Below, in pieces: positions 39,830-53,449 of a stretch of DNA of 64,000 nt (position 1 is the first letter of the stretch; each line of letters opens with the position of its first letter). The DNA is from Acridotheres tristis. Taxonomy: Eukaryota > Chordata > Aves > Passeriformes > Sturnidae. The notes beneath the pieces were generated by a model. The model was not told the origin of the DNA. It saw only the letters and a program-made list of their open reading frames with translations, and made no database searches. A program made the translations under genes and the position numbers. Where the stretch lies: positions 72,443,859-72,507,858 of the forward strand of contig CM072886.1 in assembly GCA_037013685.1 (NCBI GenBank). The letters are read 5' to 3'.

Positions 39830-40680
39830 AATGAAGCACCTAGGATTCCTAAATGCTCCTGATCCAGGAACAACAAAAGTCAGAGAGTCTGCAAACAAGC
39901 AGAAATCTTTGTTAGTAAACTACACAATTGAAATGGAAATTAGTGTATTAGTCCCTGATCAACTAGATAAGCACAGGGCAGTGGGCTTGAGATAAAGGGA
40001 AAGGGTGAAAGGGAAGAAAGAAACGAAAAGATAGATTAATGAGGAGGAGAGAGAAAGAAAGAGAGAAAAAGTGTCATAAAAAGAGATCTTCAGTCCTGGT
40101 TCAGGTGTTGATCCAGCTGATAGGATGCTAATCCTGATGTCAGGATTGATCCAATTGCTTCAGTCCAGCCAATGGAATGCCCAGGATCCTGGATGCCAGT
40201 GCCCAGTCTTGGTTGGGGTACTTTTGGATAGATAGGTTTTCCCCACCCTAAAGATAGGTTTCTCACTTTCTATTCAGATTAGTTATCATGCACAGTCCGT
40301 TCTTTCAGAGCTTTCTGGAAATGGGTCAGAGGGATTTGGGAGTCTGGTTGTCTTGATTCCCCCTCTCCAGTCTCTGTTCACTTCTTGGCCTCATTCCTGT
40401 GCTTGCTCTCTAATGTGTGGCTCCAGGAGCTGCAACAAGGATGTTTGTCCCAGAAAAGTGCTGCACTAGCTCTGCATGGCCCTTTCCTCAAGTCACAACT
40501 TGTTCTTTCTCACAGAGCATTAATATCAACAGTCCTTGTTGTTACCAACAATTCTTGGCTGTTATTACCAACAGTCCTTGCCTGGCTCCACAGCCATCCA
40601 GTTATTGGTGTTTGGCACATACACATCTGCCCCTTATCTTCTGGGTTTCTACAAGCTTATCGATTGCACTGACACCCAAA
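39830..40680. mobile_element. GC-richer block, possible LTR or other inserted element
   Basis: About 850 bp stand out from the AT-rich flanks. In order there is a segment with 'ctcctgatccagg', a GA-rich part (39990-40070), and a segment full of related words (gatccagctgat, gctaatcctgatg, gattgatccaatt, caggatcctgg). A C/T-rich part follows, then a degenerate tandem repeat at about 40530-40585 of roughly 23 bp based on 'accaacagtccttg' and 'ttgttgttacc'. The size and uneven composition fit a retroviral LTR. I could not assign a family, strand or exact ends. The 95- and 116-codon overlapping frames here (40385-40767) have no recognisable product. Confidence 0.4.
40528..40585 (+). repeat. Degenerate tandem repeat, about 23 bp, 2.5 copies
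   Basis: Three successive units carry 'acagtccttg' or 'acaattcttgg' followed by 'ttgttacca' or 'gttattacca'. The last copy is partial. Confidence 0.6.
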
Positions 40681-43441
40681 AGTAACAAATGTAATTTGAT
40701 ACTGATGCATAAAATTGTTCACAGCATCTGTGATGAACATGTAGAGACTTTTAAAAGCAAAACCTGAAATTTCCTTTTTGGCATGGCAGAATTTAGAAGC
40801 TTTAGGCACAAAGGTGACAGAAAGAAAATAGCATGTCAGTACTGGGGGCTGCAAAATAAAACTAAATCCATTCTTTCTGCGACAAAGTTTTATTTCACTG
40901 AAACACAAAAATGAATTGGAGGCCACTAGCAGTCACTGATGAGTTTATTATTCTTCCTAGGAAGCCTGTAATGAAGTCTCAATTAACCTGAAATAGAAGA
41001 ATGTTCTTTCACATAACAGATAGATTTCAAATGTAGCTAAATTCACCCTTTATAGCTGGAGCACTATGGAAATTTCTTCTCAGTTCTTTGCAAACAAGTC
41101 ATGTGAGCAGCTAAATGACTGCCTCTGCAATCCCCGAAACAAACCAGTTTTCACACAACTTTGCCAAAGGGGTACTTCAGGTCAGAGATGATGTGCAACA
41201 ACCATTTTCACTGGCTTTCTTAGTCAGGACAAATAGAATTACTGCTTACAGGTGTTCCTCTAAGGTAGAGAAAAAGTAGTAAGAGTTTTACTTGAAGCAC
41301 CATTCCAATCCTCCTGCTTAGTGCTTTCAATTCTTATGTCCCAGGGGCAATGCAGCAGGTACTGTCAGTTTTCCTAAGCTCCGGTACCAAGTGCAGTGAG
41401 ATGAACAGAAATGGTGACACTGTGTGCTTCATTCAACTGCAAATTTAAAGTACAAATATTTTTTTTCTTAACAGCTCCAAAACGTAACCCTTTAGAGTTA
41501 TTAGTGTGAAATGAGAAATTAAAGGGGGCAGGGCAGGAGAATCAGAGATGTTCACAAACTTATAAACATTGTCACAACTTGGATTAAAATTATTTCTCAA
41601 GCCAGTACTCGTGTTTCATTGTTATTCAGATCTTTGCCATCTATGAAGGGTTTGATCTTGTTCTTGAATAATTCACTTCTTTGACATTTCCCAGTGTTTT
41701 TGGATTAGTTAGAAAAGCATCTATTGGTATGTAACAGGGTTTTGTCAGTCAATCGACTTGTGGTAACAATCCACAAATTTATGGAAAGAAAAAGTACCCA
41801 TTTCAGTTCTCATGCAGGAAAAAGTTAAGGCAAGTCAGTGATCGTCTTTATAAATCAGAAAGACACATACAAACATATGTTTAATTATTCAGTAAGAAAG
41901 TGATTGGAGAAAACTGGATGTCATGTGCTAAGCCAGGCAGCTGATAAAAATGGCTTATATACCTCTTCCTTTTGCTAACCAAGAAATCAATTGGTTTTCA
42001 AAACACTGAGTTAGAAACTGTGTTTCTCTGGGTTAGGACAAACTTGTGCATGCACTACGCAATGTCTGAATTTATCTTTCTCTCCTTCAGATCCGTTATG
42101 GAATACTGGGATTACCAGTTTACTCTAACCCACTATACTCTTACTCAGGACAGAATTTTAAACATGCTGCTCCATTAAAGGCAAATAATGACTAACATAT
42201 TTTCTGACTTCAAGATGAAGACGTCAAGGTTTGTGCACCATGTCCTTGAGGGATTTAACAATTTCTTTAGGCAAACTGTATTTTAACATGTTAAGCAGTC
42301 TGTCCAGGAACAATAAAGACACCATGGAACAAATACTTTTACAGTTATTCCACAAAATGTACCAAAAGAATTGAATTTTTAAATTGTTCTTAGACCTGCT
42401 CATTATGAAAACCACTGAATAAAGTGATTGTAATATATAAACATGTTCATAATGAATAGTTTGACCTGTGTCATTTACAGCCCAAGCTATTTTTCAGAAT
42501 TACATTTTAAAATTCAGTTAACTTTTAACTTAAACCAAACAAGTCTAGAAATGCTTTAGAAATTTATTTCCCAATTACAAGGCATAAAATACAAACAATA
42601 TTTGAATACAGTTACTTAAGTCTACGGTTGAAGTCAAGCTGCAACAAAATACTTTAAAATTCTCAAAGGCTAAGACTCTTCTTCTGATATTACTTTGCCC
42701 TTGTGTTCTCTCTGAAATTCCTAAATTTTAGTGAAAAACTCAGGATATAGACATTCAAACAGTAAACTTCTCCGCACTCAAAAGCTGTAGAAAGTTATTT
42801 TGTTGTTTTTCTCCTTTGAAAATGTGATGTTACAATTTCACAGAAGGTGGAAGTTCTAGACAGAGCATCTGCTTCTTACAGTTTCATTTCACCCTGGTAA
42901 ACAATTTATACCATGTTGTAATATTAAATTAAGACATAATTCCCCTGAGGTACACAGAATCAACTCCACACTTCTAAATGTTAGTAATACTGCCTTTTGA
43001 GCATAGCACAGAACAGAAAAGATGACAAAGCATTCTAAATGTCAAGAACCATTGACACAAATTCATTTTTTGCTCAATATTTGGGGAAAAAATGGTGTTT
43101 TGCTTTAACAGAATATCAGCGAAGAAAATTGGTGTATCCCCTGGTTATTCCAGACAATATTGTGTTGTTGAAACTCTCTAGATAATTCAGTGTGTCTCTT
43201 TTCCCTGTACAAAAACATTGTTTAAGTCCATTCTTACCTGAGAATTTGGTTATGGTCTCACATCATCATTTGTGTGAAAAGTCTCACCTGAACTAAGAGG
43301 CCAAATTTCGTCCTCTAAGGAGTAAACTTCCAGTCTCCATATGACTCCTGGTGAACTTAAGTCCAAGTATTATTACCATGTGTTATAGATAAAGCTATTG
43401 AAAACTTCATGGCCCAAAATGAGTTAAGCACACAAATGTGA

Positions 43442-43457
43442 TTTTTTTTTTTTTTTT
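43442..43457 (-). repeat. Poly(T) run, 16 bp
   Basis: An uninterrupted run of 16 T. No reverse-oriented LINE or processed sequence is recognisable next to it. Confidence 0.85.
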
Positions 43458-44443
43458 ATGATCACTGAAGTACTGACTGCAGTGGGGCTGAGTTACTGCA
43501 CTGCAACTACTTCTTCCTCACCTGGATAAGTAACTTTGTGTGCACACAGTCAGCATCCCTCAGCAGTGACTGCATAACTTTTGTAAAAAATGTTTATGTC
43601 TCCAGTTTTAGCAGCTTTTCTTATATTCAGGTACAACAACAGTATCTGTAACTGGACTTTCATCACTGCTGATGTCAAAGGGGACTAACAGTGCAATATC
43701 TTCAGCTAATCAGTTTTATGTAGTACAGACTCTTGTTTAATGCAGAACATTCTAAACAGTCACCTTTTATTCTTTTACACAGAGCACATCCCTTCAAATT
43801 CATTTAAGTGCCAGTTACAGTACAGAATACAGATATCATTGGTGTTACAAAGTTATCTAGAGTGAGCTTTAAAAAATCCTCTTATCTGAGGCCATGTCAA
43901 TATGTCAACAGTAAACACTTTTGATGATAATAGCTGTTAATGTGTGTAAGAAGATCCTACAACCAGTCCTCAGCAGACCACTAGTCACACAGGGTTACAG
44001 CCTGAGTAAAACTGGAACAACCCAATACGACATATCCTATATCATTCAGGATTCCTTGGGTTAACAGTTAGAAAATGCCTGTAGCCCTCTTGCGTTTAAA
44101 CACCAGACTGAAGTAGTCAGCCACCAGCCAAAAGAATAAAAAAAGACGAAACTTGATCATATCAGCTTTTAGTGGTGAAAATGTATGATTCATTATATTG
44201 TGAAAAATAATTTCTGGTGCCTTATCTTCATATGTTTCTCTTTTTAAACCCTTAGTATTTTGGTTTCCTGAATCTAGATTTCCTTTAGTTCAATAATGAA
44301 TTATAATACATAATAAAACAAAGCAAAGACAAACCAAAAATAATCTCCTGACAAAAGAGTAAAGAAAGAAATATAAATATTTTAAACAAAAGCCTAGGTA
44401 AACCTACTTAGCACACATTACAGAAGAACATCTATGTTACCTC

Positions 44444-44447
<4 letters not shown>

Positions 44448-44476
<29 letters not shown>
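44448..44476 (+). repeat. Poly(A) run, 29 bp
   Basis: The longest pure A run in the window. It has no recognisable retroposed body upstream. Confidence 0.9.
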
Positions 44477-44478
<2 letters not shown>

Positions 44479-45041
44479 AAATCTGAGCTATGGATTGTCC
44501 AGATGTCCAGAGGCTGACAAAAGTCAAATAGATACTTAATAGATACTATGTTGTGTATCTTTATATATTGTAATGTTATAATATTATTGAGTTATAGCAC
44601 CAGGAAGTTTGCATGTCCTTAAAAAAACAACTCAATTTCAGTTTCACTAAATATAATATTATATATCCTTAAAGACATACACCCTCCCTAGTGCTATAAC
44701 CCAATTTGTCAAAATTTAATTTATGAGTTAAAACTGCTTAGTGCAAAAATACGACATTCTTATTAAGGAACAGTAGGTTAAATGAGCCTGGTGATTTCGG
44801 CCTATTTTCCAACAACTATTTCTTCATTAACACAAATACAGCACATATAGAGAGAGTTACCATAATAACATCCTTATATTCCAAGTCTTGGATCAATATT
44901 CTGCTTGAAAACCATCTTTTTGATTGACTGTTTTTTCCCTCTTTCTCATCACCTGTCTGTTGTCACGTCTCCATTGGAAGTTCTCACACTTCTAACCTTC
45001 CTCAATTGTTCAAATAAGACACTTAATGCAAGTATTCTGAG

Positions 45042-45239
45042 AAAAAAAAAAAAAAACACACCAAAATAAAGGAAAAAAAAACAAAACCCAAAACATATTA
45101 AAAAAACAAACCAAACCACACTAAACAAACAAACAAAAAACCCCAAAATAAACAGAAAAAACAACACCACCAAAACATCCAAAACCAAAAAGCCCCTCAA
45201 AAAACAACCAACCAACCAAAAAACCCAACCCACCCCAAC
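45042..45239 (+). repeat. Long A/C-rich low-complexity tract, about 200 bp
   Basis: This is one of the two longest A/C tracts (the other is at 59074-59226) and has very few T or G. Units are CAAA, CCAAAA, CCCCAAAA and (AACC)n, the last at 45205-45220. The 101-codon minus-strand frame across it (44949-45254), rich in Phe, Leu, Val and Gly, is a translation of this tract and not a membrane protein gene. Confidence 0.9.
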
Positions 45240-45244
45240 TTCTA

Positions 45245-47160
45245 GTTTATACAAGTGGCATGGTTAAATTTGGTTGAATTTTTATAGAACAGAATAGGGG
45301 AAGGTTTCACACAGGAAAAAAGATGTAGGAACAATAATTTTCAGTTAATGAGATATAATGAGCAACAGGAGATAGAAATGAAAAGACAGTAAAGATCTGT
45401 CTGTCGCCTCTACCTCAGCAGAAAATAAAGGTCTGTGTGCTTAACAACAGAAGATCAGCGCTGGTTTCATAGTTTAGCTTCACTCTAGCGTGGCTTAGCT
45501 ATGCACCAGCTAAGTTATAGACATGATTGTGATTTTATCTATGCATACAAAACAGTAATTTGAAAATGGTGACTGTTTTTCCATATCTATTTTTGGTTTG
45601 GTGACTTCCTTGCCAGGAAGTCCTGCAGACCAAAATGAAGCACATTTATGTTTGAAAAAAACAGTGCTGCTGTTCTTATGATCTCTTATGCAATCAAGTC
45701 AATTATTTTAGTGTCTGTGAGAGTAATATTGATATTCCAATAAGGTTAAAAAAAATCCATATGGAGAAAAAAACATTCAGGCTTCTTATCCTGTGCAATG
45801 TGCTCGTAAGGAAAGATGCTGCTGAAGTAAGCTAGTAAGCCCCACTTTTAATTCAGGAAGAGAATAGAGGTGCATCAAGGCTTAAAGAGATGACTAAATT
45901 CCCTGGATTTTCTTTCTTTAGAAATTTGACTGTAAAATTATTTCATATTCAATCCGGGGACTCATACCTATGCATTTTTACCTGTGTTCAGAACCAGAAC
46001 CAATTCAGAGTACATGTTATGTGTATCCCTTCACAAAAATGAAGCCTTAATCAGATATTTTCTTAATGGTTTCATTTTGATACTCTATTTCAGTCATATA
46101 TTTCATTAAAAAAAAAATGCATTAGCAGGTTATGTGACCAAAAATTAATGGGACATTTAGCATAGTTTTATCCCCTTAGAAATGTCCAGGGTGATTTTTT
46201 AAAAGTTAGGACAACACTGAAAAAGATGAAAATTACATGCTGAAACTTGACTAAAATTGCTGAAGCAAAATAATTTTTCCAGAATAAAAAGGAAAAAAAA
46301 AATCGGATTAAGACCAAATGAGAGTGACAAGGTATTACAATCCTCTTTGAAAGTGCCTCTTCCATAGAGTTCATCGCCACCACAGCTAAAAAGCTAGAGA
46401 GGTCATGGCCATAGGAGAATAACTGTGTCCATTAGTTTTCATGTAAGCAATATATCGTAATATTAATGAAAACTATATGTTTTTTATTTTTATTTTTTAT
46501 TTATTATTTATTTCTTATCTCTTAACTTTTACTCTACTGAGAACATCAACAATCTTATTATTAAGTAGACCAAAATCCTAAAGCTATGTTGACAGATTTT
46601 CTAAAATAAAATTAATCCTACAAACTCCTCAAAAATGAAAACAATCTCTAAAAATTCCTGAGGTTACCTGTTGATGAAAAGTCATGATTACTCTGATGAT
46701 GATAATGTAGTGATATAGGGAGGAAAATATTACAGCCTATCACCTCTTGCTGTTCAAACTCACTCTTCAAAAAATGAGAAATAAATACATGAAGGATCAA
46801 AACAGACTTAGTGTTTTAGAAGACAGATGCCTGTCTCATTATGGGAGGTCCATGAAGCACTTACACAGAACCTAATCTCTCAATATACAATTTAATCAGT
46901 TTCTAGAGCACTAAGCATATTCTCCCACCTAGAACGAAAGTCACATGACGATAGGACAGGACATGTTTCCAAATATATAAGAAAAAAATATTGTATGTGC
47001 TAAATACAATGATTAGTTTCTGAATATTCCCATATTTTCAAACAAAACACCATTATAAGTGAGTACATCACACAGTTGGGAAAACGTTTCCATATGCATA
47101 TCATATTGATAGACAAAAATATTTTCTTAGGTTGTGATTTGGAAAGTAATTCTAAAGGTG
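45245..47160. other. AT-rich non-coding stretch
   Basis: No gene or classifiable repeat was seen. A TTTA-rich patch lies near 46480-46520. Confidence 0.55.
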
Positions 47161-47164
47161 GCCG

Positions 47165-47580
47165 TTTCCATCTCAGAGGCAGTCAGAGCTAGTGGGGGTG
47201 CTTGAGGGTTGGAGGAGCCCTTCTTATATCTCAGATAGACCTGTGAGCTCTGAACCACCAGCTGACAGTAGCTTGTCTAGATTGGGGTCTGAGGCATTCT
47301 GGCAGGAAGAAGAATCACATCCAGAGGATAATATAGGGCAGGCCAAGCAATTTCTTGGAAAAGCACTTGTCTGGGTGGACACAGACCATTTGAATGAAGG
47401 AAGGAAATTGCATTGTGCCTTTCCTTCACCCAGTGCTCACAATGCCTCCACACATGTTGCTACAATTCAAATGTTTCTCCACCCTAAAGTTTTCATAGAT
47501 GAGCTCTGGGTATGCATATTTACATTACATATCTGGTTTGTACAGAAGACACCTGGAGTTCAGCTGAAATAGCATGAAGC
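47165..47580 (+). other. GC-richer island with a 126-codon open frame lacking an ATG start
   Basis: The frame at 47192-47572 starts with GTG and is the longest in the window outside simple repeats. Its composition is mixed in the first 80 residues, with several Ser, Pro, Glu and Trp. I recognise no domain. The local rise in GC could by itself explain a longer frame. It could be part of an old transposable element, a non-coding exon or a decayed retrocopy. Confidence 0.3.
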
Positions 47581-50500
47581 TGATACTCCATTGTGGCTGC
47601 TTAGTTTTCAAGAAGGAAAAAGCCAAACAAGTCCAAAACAAAACCATACTGCATGGTTTGTGAGTTTATTCCCATGACCACCAGTCCATATGACCATGTC
47701 AGAGGGAGCAAGACATCATTTCACCACCAAAAAGATTGCTTACTAACTTCTGATTATATTCATCCACAAAACAAATGTGTCTCAGCATTTAGACAGCAGG
47801 TTGTTTGAAAAGGTAGCAACTGGAGGATGTGAGAGGAAGACCAGGAGTAGGAAAAGTATGAAAACCATATTTTGACTTTACCACTGAAAATCACTACAGG
47901 AAAATTTTTGCAGAATAAAATATTATTAAAAACACTTCTTTTAAAATTACTGCACTTAGATTCAGACTTCTAAGACACATTGATATATAAATTATAATAT
48001 GTCATATCTTTATTTTTAAACAGAACTAATGTGACAAATAATTTTCAAGCGTTAAAGTCTTTATTTAGCTATCAACACATGAATTATATTTCACTTCGTT
48101 TTTTCACTCTCCAGTATGTGACAGTAACTTAAGAGAACAAAGTAGTTTTTTCTTACTCAACTCTACCTTACACAATGTAGTACAAAAATTACCCAATAAA
48201 AACAATAAACAAAAGAAATTACTGCAGTAATGATTCATAACTCTCACTGGCTACTGTCGCAAGAAAAATTGCAGTAATGGTTTTTATGTCAAAATACAGT
48301 GATTCATTTTAAAGTTTTATCTGCCAGGGAAAAAATCTTCCAAGGTGAGTCTGTGTTGTGTGAAGCATCTGTACATCTGAATTCTGTGGCTTCCAGCAAG
48401 ATAACTCGAATGATAGTCAGGAAGTCATACAGAATAAAGTCCAGCAACAAACTACCTGTGGATTTTCAAAATACTATTTCAAGTGTAATGATCAGCTTCT
48501 ATAATTTCTCTATTAGCACACAATTACTCTGCAAAGTTCTTTTATAGATAATATGGACAATAGCAATGTTCTTGAGAAATATTTCAGCCTGAATAGGTAC
48601 AAAAGGAAAATGTTTTTTGATTCTTTATTTCACCAAAAGTCTAAAAAGGCAGGTTACCATATTTTGAAATGTCTCTGTGTAACTCCTTGTTTGACTTTTG
48701 TCTTCAGTTCTGTGACCAAGAACATAAATTATGGAAAGAATTACAATCAAATGACATACTGAGCTTAAAAATTTTTGGATGCTATCTACGTCTTACCAGC
48801 ACACAATGACTTGCCAGCATATAATTAGAACTTTAAAAATAAAATTGCACAAAAGCACATATGCTTTATGCATTTTAATTTTCTATTTTTATGCCACAGA
48901 GGCTGTGTTTTGTGGTCTCAGCTGAAGACTTAATTACAGCTTTTTCCTTACTCAAACACTGCCACCAAAGAGAGCTGCAAGAGCATGCAGCAGTATTTGA
49001 AAAGAGGAGAAGGTAAGAAGATCTTCAGAGACAGGAAGTGTCAGTAAGTAGGAGATAGGAAAAACGACATTTAAAAAATGAGTTTAACTCCCCCCTCTAT
49101 ATGAGGGCATGGAGCCCTGTATTTTGCTGAGTTTTGACAGGATCCATAGAGCAAAGTGCCCTGTGCTGTGGCAAGTGTCTTCTGAAATTACTGATATTGT
49201 CAACTTTATATGATATTCACAATTCAGCCATTTCCTTAAAAGAAACTCTTCATGGATTGGTTTACTTTGACACATGCTGTGACATGATGCTGCTTGCTAT
49301 GTAAAAAAAGAGCTGGCGAGACAATAGCCTAACTTCTCTGCTCAAAGCACCTGCTCTTCTATATATGTAGTTTTTAGACCAAGTGAAAAAGTTGCAATGA
49401 CAAGATATAGTATTTGAAACCTACTACCTCAGGAAAGTGAAAGGTCACGTGCAAACATAAACTATTCTTTATATGTTTCCAATGTTTAATTCTATAACTA
49501 AAAAATCAGTCTTCTCCACCAAATTCTCTCCAATGTTGGCACTGTGTCATTAGAATGAATCTTAATTTCAAACTAAGTTTTATTGTTGTCAGATGTGTAC
49601 CTGCCCTTCTACCATGATGACTGCATGTCACAGGTTACATTTGCTCTAATTGGGTTAAATATTAGCTGAGTTGCTTACAAAGCTCCTTATAGGCCTGGAT
49701 CAGACCCATAAAAAATCATTCTAAGGAATATCTGAAAATATCATTGCTCGACACTATCAAGCCCGGGTAATTTGTTTGCTAAATAAAAGTATTCTGAACT
49801 TTTTACAAAGTCCTCACTACTTCTCAATTATTTGTTAATGAGCTTTCTAACAGCTGTTACATATTTTTCCTCAATTAATTTGATTTTTTGAAGATTCTTG
49901 GGTTGATATGTAGCTATAAAAATTATATATATATAACAAGCAGAAAGCCCTCCCCCCCCCCACAAAACCAAACCCTCCAAACCAAATTCCAAACAAAAAA
50001 ATTATAGGTAGACACAAACAGCAGAACTAGGCAAGAGGGAATACACAGATGAGAAGTTGTACCTGTTTTGAATTCTATCTCATGGCTTTTTGAAGTAATG
50101 TTCCATGTGCAAGAGTATTTTCATCCTTTCCCCAGTGGAAAAAAGAAACATACTCCTAGCAACACCTGTGCAGCCATGAAAGGATGCCTCCTAGTATTTA
50201 GGAACGAACTACATTTCCATAGACATGAATTCATTATTTTCAAGAGAGTCACTGTATTACTATGCTTAGTTTGTTCTCTCTGGCAAGGACAACATATTTT
50301 GAATCTCATTTGTTTTGACACACTTTTTTAGTTGGTGGTATCTGGTGTAGCAGTACATAAAGCATGAATTAATGATTCACACAGCTGTGATATCTCTGAG
50401 AATCATCTTGAAATATACTATTAACTCCTCAGTGTGAAACTCATATTGCAAGCACAAGGGTGGCAACATCTGTGTGTGCTGAGGGTTTATTTTCTATTTT

Positions 50501-53440
50501 GTGGAGGAAACAGGGTATGCATTATTCTCTGTATTGTCATCCATGCTAAAAGGTTTAGGATTTTAAGACCTTAATTTACCACCACTAATATTTGATTCCA
50601 AAAGCATGTTTAAGTTTAAAAAAAAAAAAAAAAAGAAAAGAAAAGGAAAAATATCTATTCAGGAGGTAGAACTTCTTTGTAAACTGAAATTTAACTTCAT
50701 TATAAATATATACAGAAAACTCTCTAAATTATGTATCTTGTTGTTGCATAGAATGTACAGAACTGCAGAAAGACTATTTATGCAATAAACACCTAAAGAG
50801 ATAAAAGGGTAGAATTAACACAATACAATAATGTGAATGAATTCTTCTCTTAGTGACTTACCTAAATCACAATGCATATATATTCTTAATAATAGAAATC
50901 CTCAATAATTTTCATCCAATCTATTCTAGAATGAAGAATTATTTTTCTTTCTTGAAAGTTTCATTTCTTTCCATTGATTGTATCTCAGAAACTAACTCTG
51001 ATCCCTGCACTATAGGTATTTAAATTTTGCAGAGGCAACCTCTACTCAAGTCACCACTATTATTGCTGGACATTAGTTCATGGAGTACCAACTCTACTAC
51101 TTTTTGGGAACAACATCAGTGTCTCAGATGAACTCACTGACTGAACTAGTATTGCTGCACATCACACCTGGGTATTTTGCCACCAACCTCAATGTACCTC
51201 TTGCTGAGTGAAGTCCTTTCGAGCAGTAACTCCCCTGCCAGCTTGAGAAGTATTACAGAATAAAGAGTTCTCAGTGTCACAGCAGGTGAGGCAACTAACA
51301 GAGACTTCAGTCCTTAGACTCTAGTTCTTACTGAATTTTAAAGGAGTTCTTTTTTCAAACCCTTCTTTATAAAGTTATGAAAAGTTTCCTATATATAAGT
51401 ACATATCCACCAATCTTAAAATATGCTATGTATGGAAAATAAATTATTACATGTTTGTTTCCTCTATGTTTTAAGTCCATAAGGTCCTAGTTCAGTCTCC
51501 AAATAAACAAACAAAAAAAAAGTTGCCTGGCTTTTGAGTGCACTGTGTTCTTAAAAGTATATGCTTTTTTTCACATGCAACCTTTCCATGTGTGATTAAA
51601 CAGGATTTTGTAGGACTTTGGTTGTATTTTCCATACAAGTTCTGCACTGCAAAATGTCTTTTCCTCCCTGTTTATTCTTCATTAAGTGGTCCCAAGAGGA
51701 TTTTCTTGGCATTTCCCACCTGTGTCAGGTAAACTTTGCTTAAGGATTCTGCTCCTCTAGCTTAAACTGGCAAATCGGGACTTGCTAATTCTAAATTATT
51801 CAGTGCTTCTGCTACAGCTGAGTGATGATAGGTGTCTTGTATCTACCAGCATCAAACCTTGTGGCCTGGTGCTGTATTTTCATGCGTCCAGGACACCAGT
51901 GGCAGACACCTGCACAAAATGGCTCTAACACGCTACAGATCATCAGGACCCCACTGATTTCACTAGAATTTCCAAGTGTTTTTAGGTAGTTTCTCCTTTC
52001 TTGCCCACTGCAATACTTTTATTTTTTTCCAGGGTTCTGCTGTATGAAAATTTATTTCTCAGTCCTGTTAACATAGAGTGTTCTGCTTTGTCAAACAAAC
52101 CAGGTTTTAGAACCTGATTAAAGAATTTGCCTAGAAGAATTTTAGTTGGAAAGATTCTAATCTGCTGAAAATAAAAATATTATTTCTCAGAAAACACCAG
52201 AACCTGGCATCATAGAATCACTGTTCTTTTGCAATTAAAAACAAGTGGGGCTTGGGAGGAGGATAGAATTTTGATTTTTGGAAAGCCTGTTTGTTTTGAA
52301 AGATGGAGCAGAAAATTAAAACTGAGAAAAATTTTTAGCACAGAGAAAAAATTGAAATTACACTAAACAAAATCAGGGGCAAACATTTTTAATTATTTTG
52401 ATTGAAAACACTATAGGACAAACATAATTCTCTACAATTTGCAGTTTCCTTGGTTTGAAATATGATGTGATCTTCTAGCAGCTATAGTTAGAATGAAAAG
52501 CAACAGATAAATCACAGGAAAACAAATGGCAAATAGAATGCAAATGAATTTCTGAAATGTTTTTTCAGTTTAGTAGATATATCAATTATAGCCCAGTCGT
52601 TGCAATCTAGAAATAATATTAGAAATATTACACATAAGTGAACCAAAGCTTCAAAGATTTTTGATGCATTATTAAAATTTTTAATTTGTGTATCTCGTTT
52701 GGGAAGGAATGCATAAAAAGAGTCTAAGTAGTCTAAAATTTTGTATTACTTTTTCTGACTGGTACACTGTTCTCACCATAATTTTACTTATTTCATTCAG
52801 GCAATTTAATAACTAATGTGGTGAGCAAAATCATAGAAATTAATGAGAAAGAAAATGTAGGGGACTCACAGAGGTCTTTCCTATGTCTGTACATGTTTGC
52901 CACAATACAGTTCCTTGTAGTTTACCTATTCCAGTTTAGATGATTCACTGTTTTACCAGTTCAATAAAATTAATTATCCCTTTCCTTTCTTTTTCTGCAT
53001 ACTTTTTACACGTTTTCCTGATTGCACTTTGTCAAATTTCAAGTAGAGATACATAGAGTAAAAAACGTGGATGGAGTACAAAGGCAGAAAAATCATATTT
53101 GAACAGGTGCACAACACAGAGGTTTTCCAGACAGCTGGTTGGACTCAATTGCACTCCAAGTCTATTACATCCTGATGCCTCCTGATTTAGTGAGAATACG
53201 GTATAAATACCAATACACGTTTGTCTACCTTGGCATCAGTGTATCTACTGTCTTGGACCTGTCATATTCTGACTAGGATGGAAATTTCTTTTAATGGTCT
53301 TTAATTTAATTTTCTTTTTAGCACAAAAATAATCTAGTCAGAGATTCATGCAATGGACAGTTAATTTTCTTACAATTACTCTGGATAATAATTTTTGTAA
53401 CTGACAGCATACCTTAACTAAACAAGAGCACATAAATATG
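47581..53440. other. AT-rich non-coding stretch
   Basis: No gene was seen. The stretch contains an A/C tract listed separately, an 18-A run near 50618-50634 and a TA run near 49924-49935. Segments at 48860-49000 and 49560-49870 look like possible conserved non-coding elements. Confidence 0.55.
49949..50001 (+). repeat. A/C-rich low-complexity tract
   Basis: It begins with CCC, T and a run of ten or more C, then CAAAACCAAACC and CCAAA units. It starts a few bases after a short TA run. Confidence 0.85.
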
Positions 53441-53449
53441 TGCATAAAA

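Larger units (their letters stand above)
40690..45040. other. AT-rich non-coding stretch
   Basis: No gene was seen. Segments near 41080-41200 and 43480-43610 are less AT-rich but have no open frame or repeat I can name. Confidence 0.55.

Noticed and set aside
44949..45254. 101-codon minus-strand frame resembling a hydrophobic membrane protein
   Set aside because: It is the translation of the A/C-rich low-complexity tract read on its G/T strand.
52205..52230. 'catagaatcactg' resembling the start of a reverse CR1
   Set aside because: The following bases do not continue with any CR1-like order.
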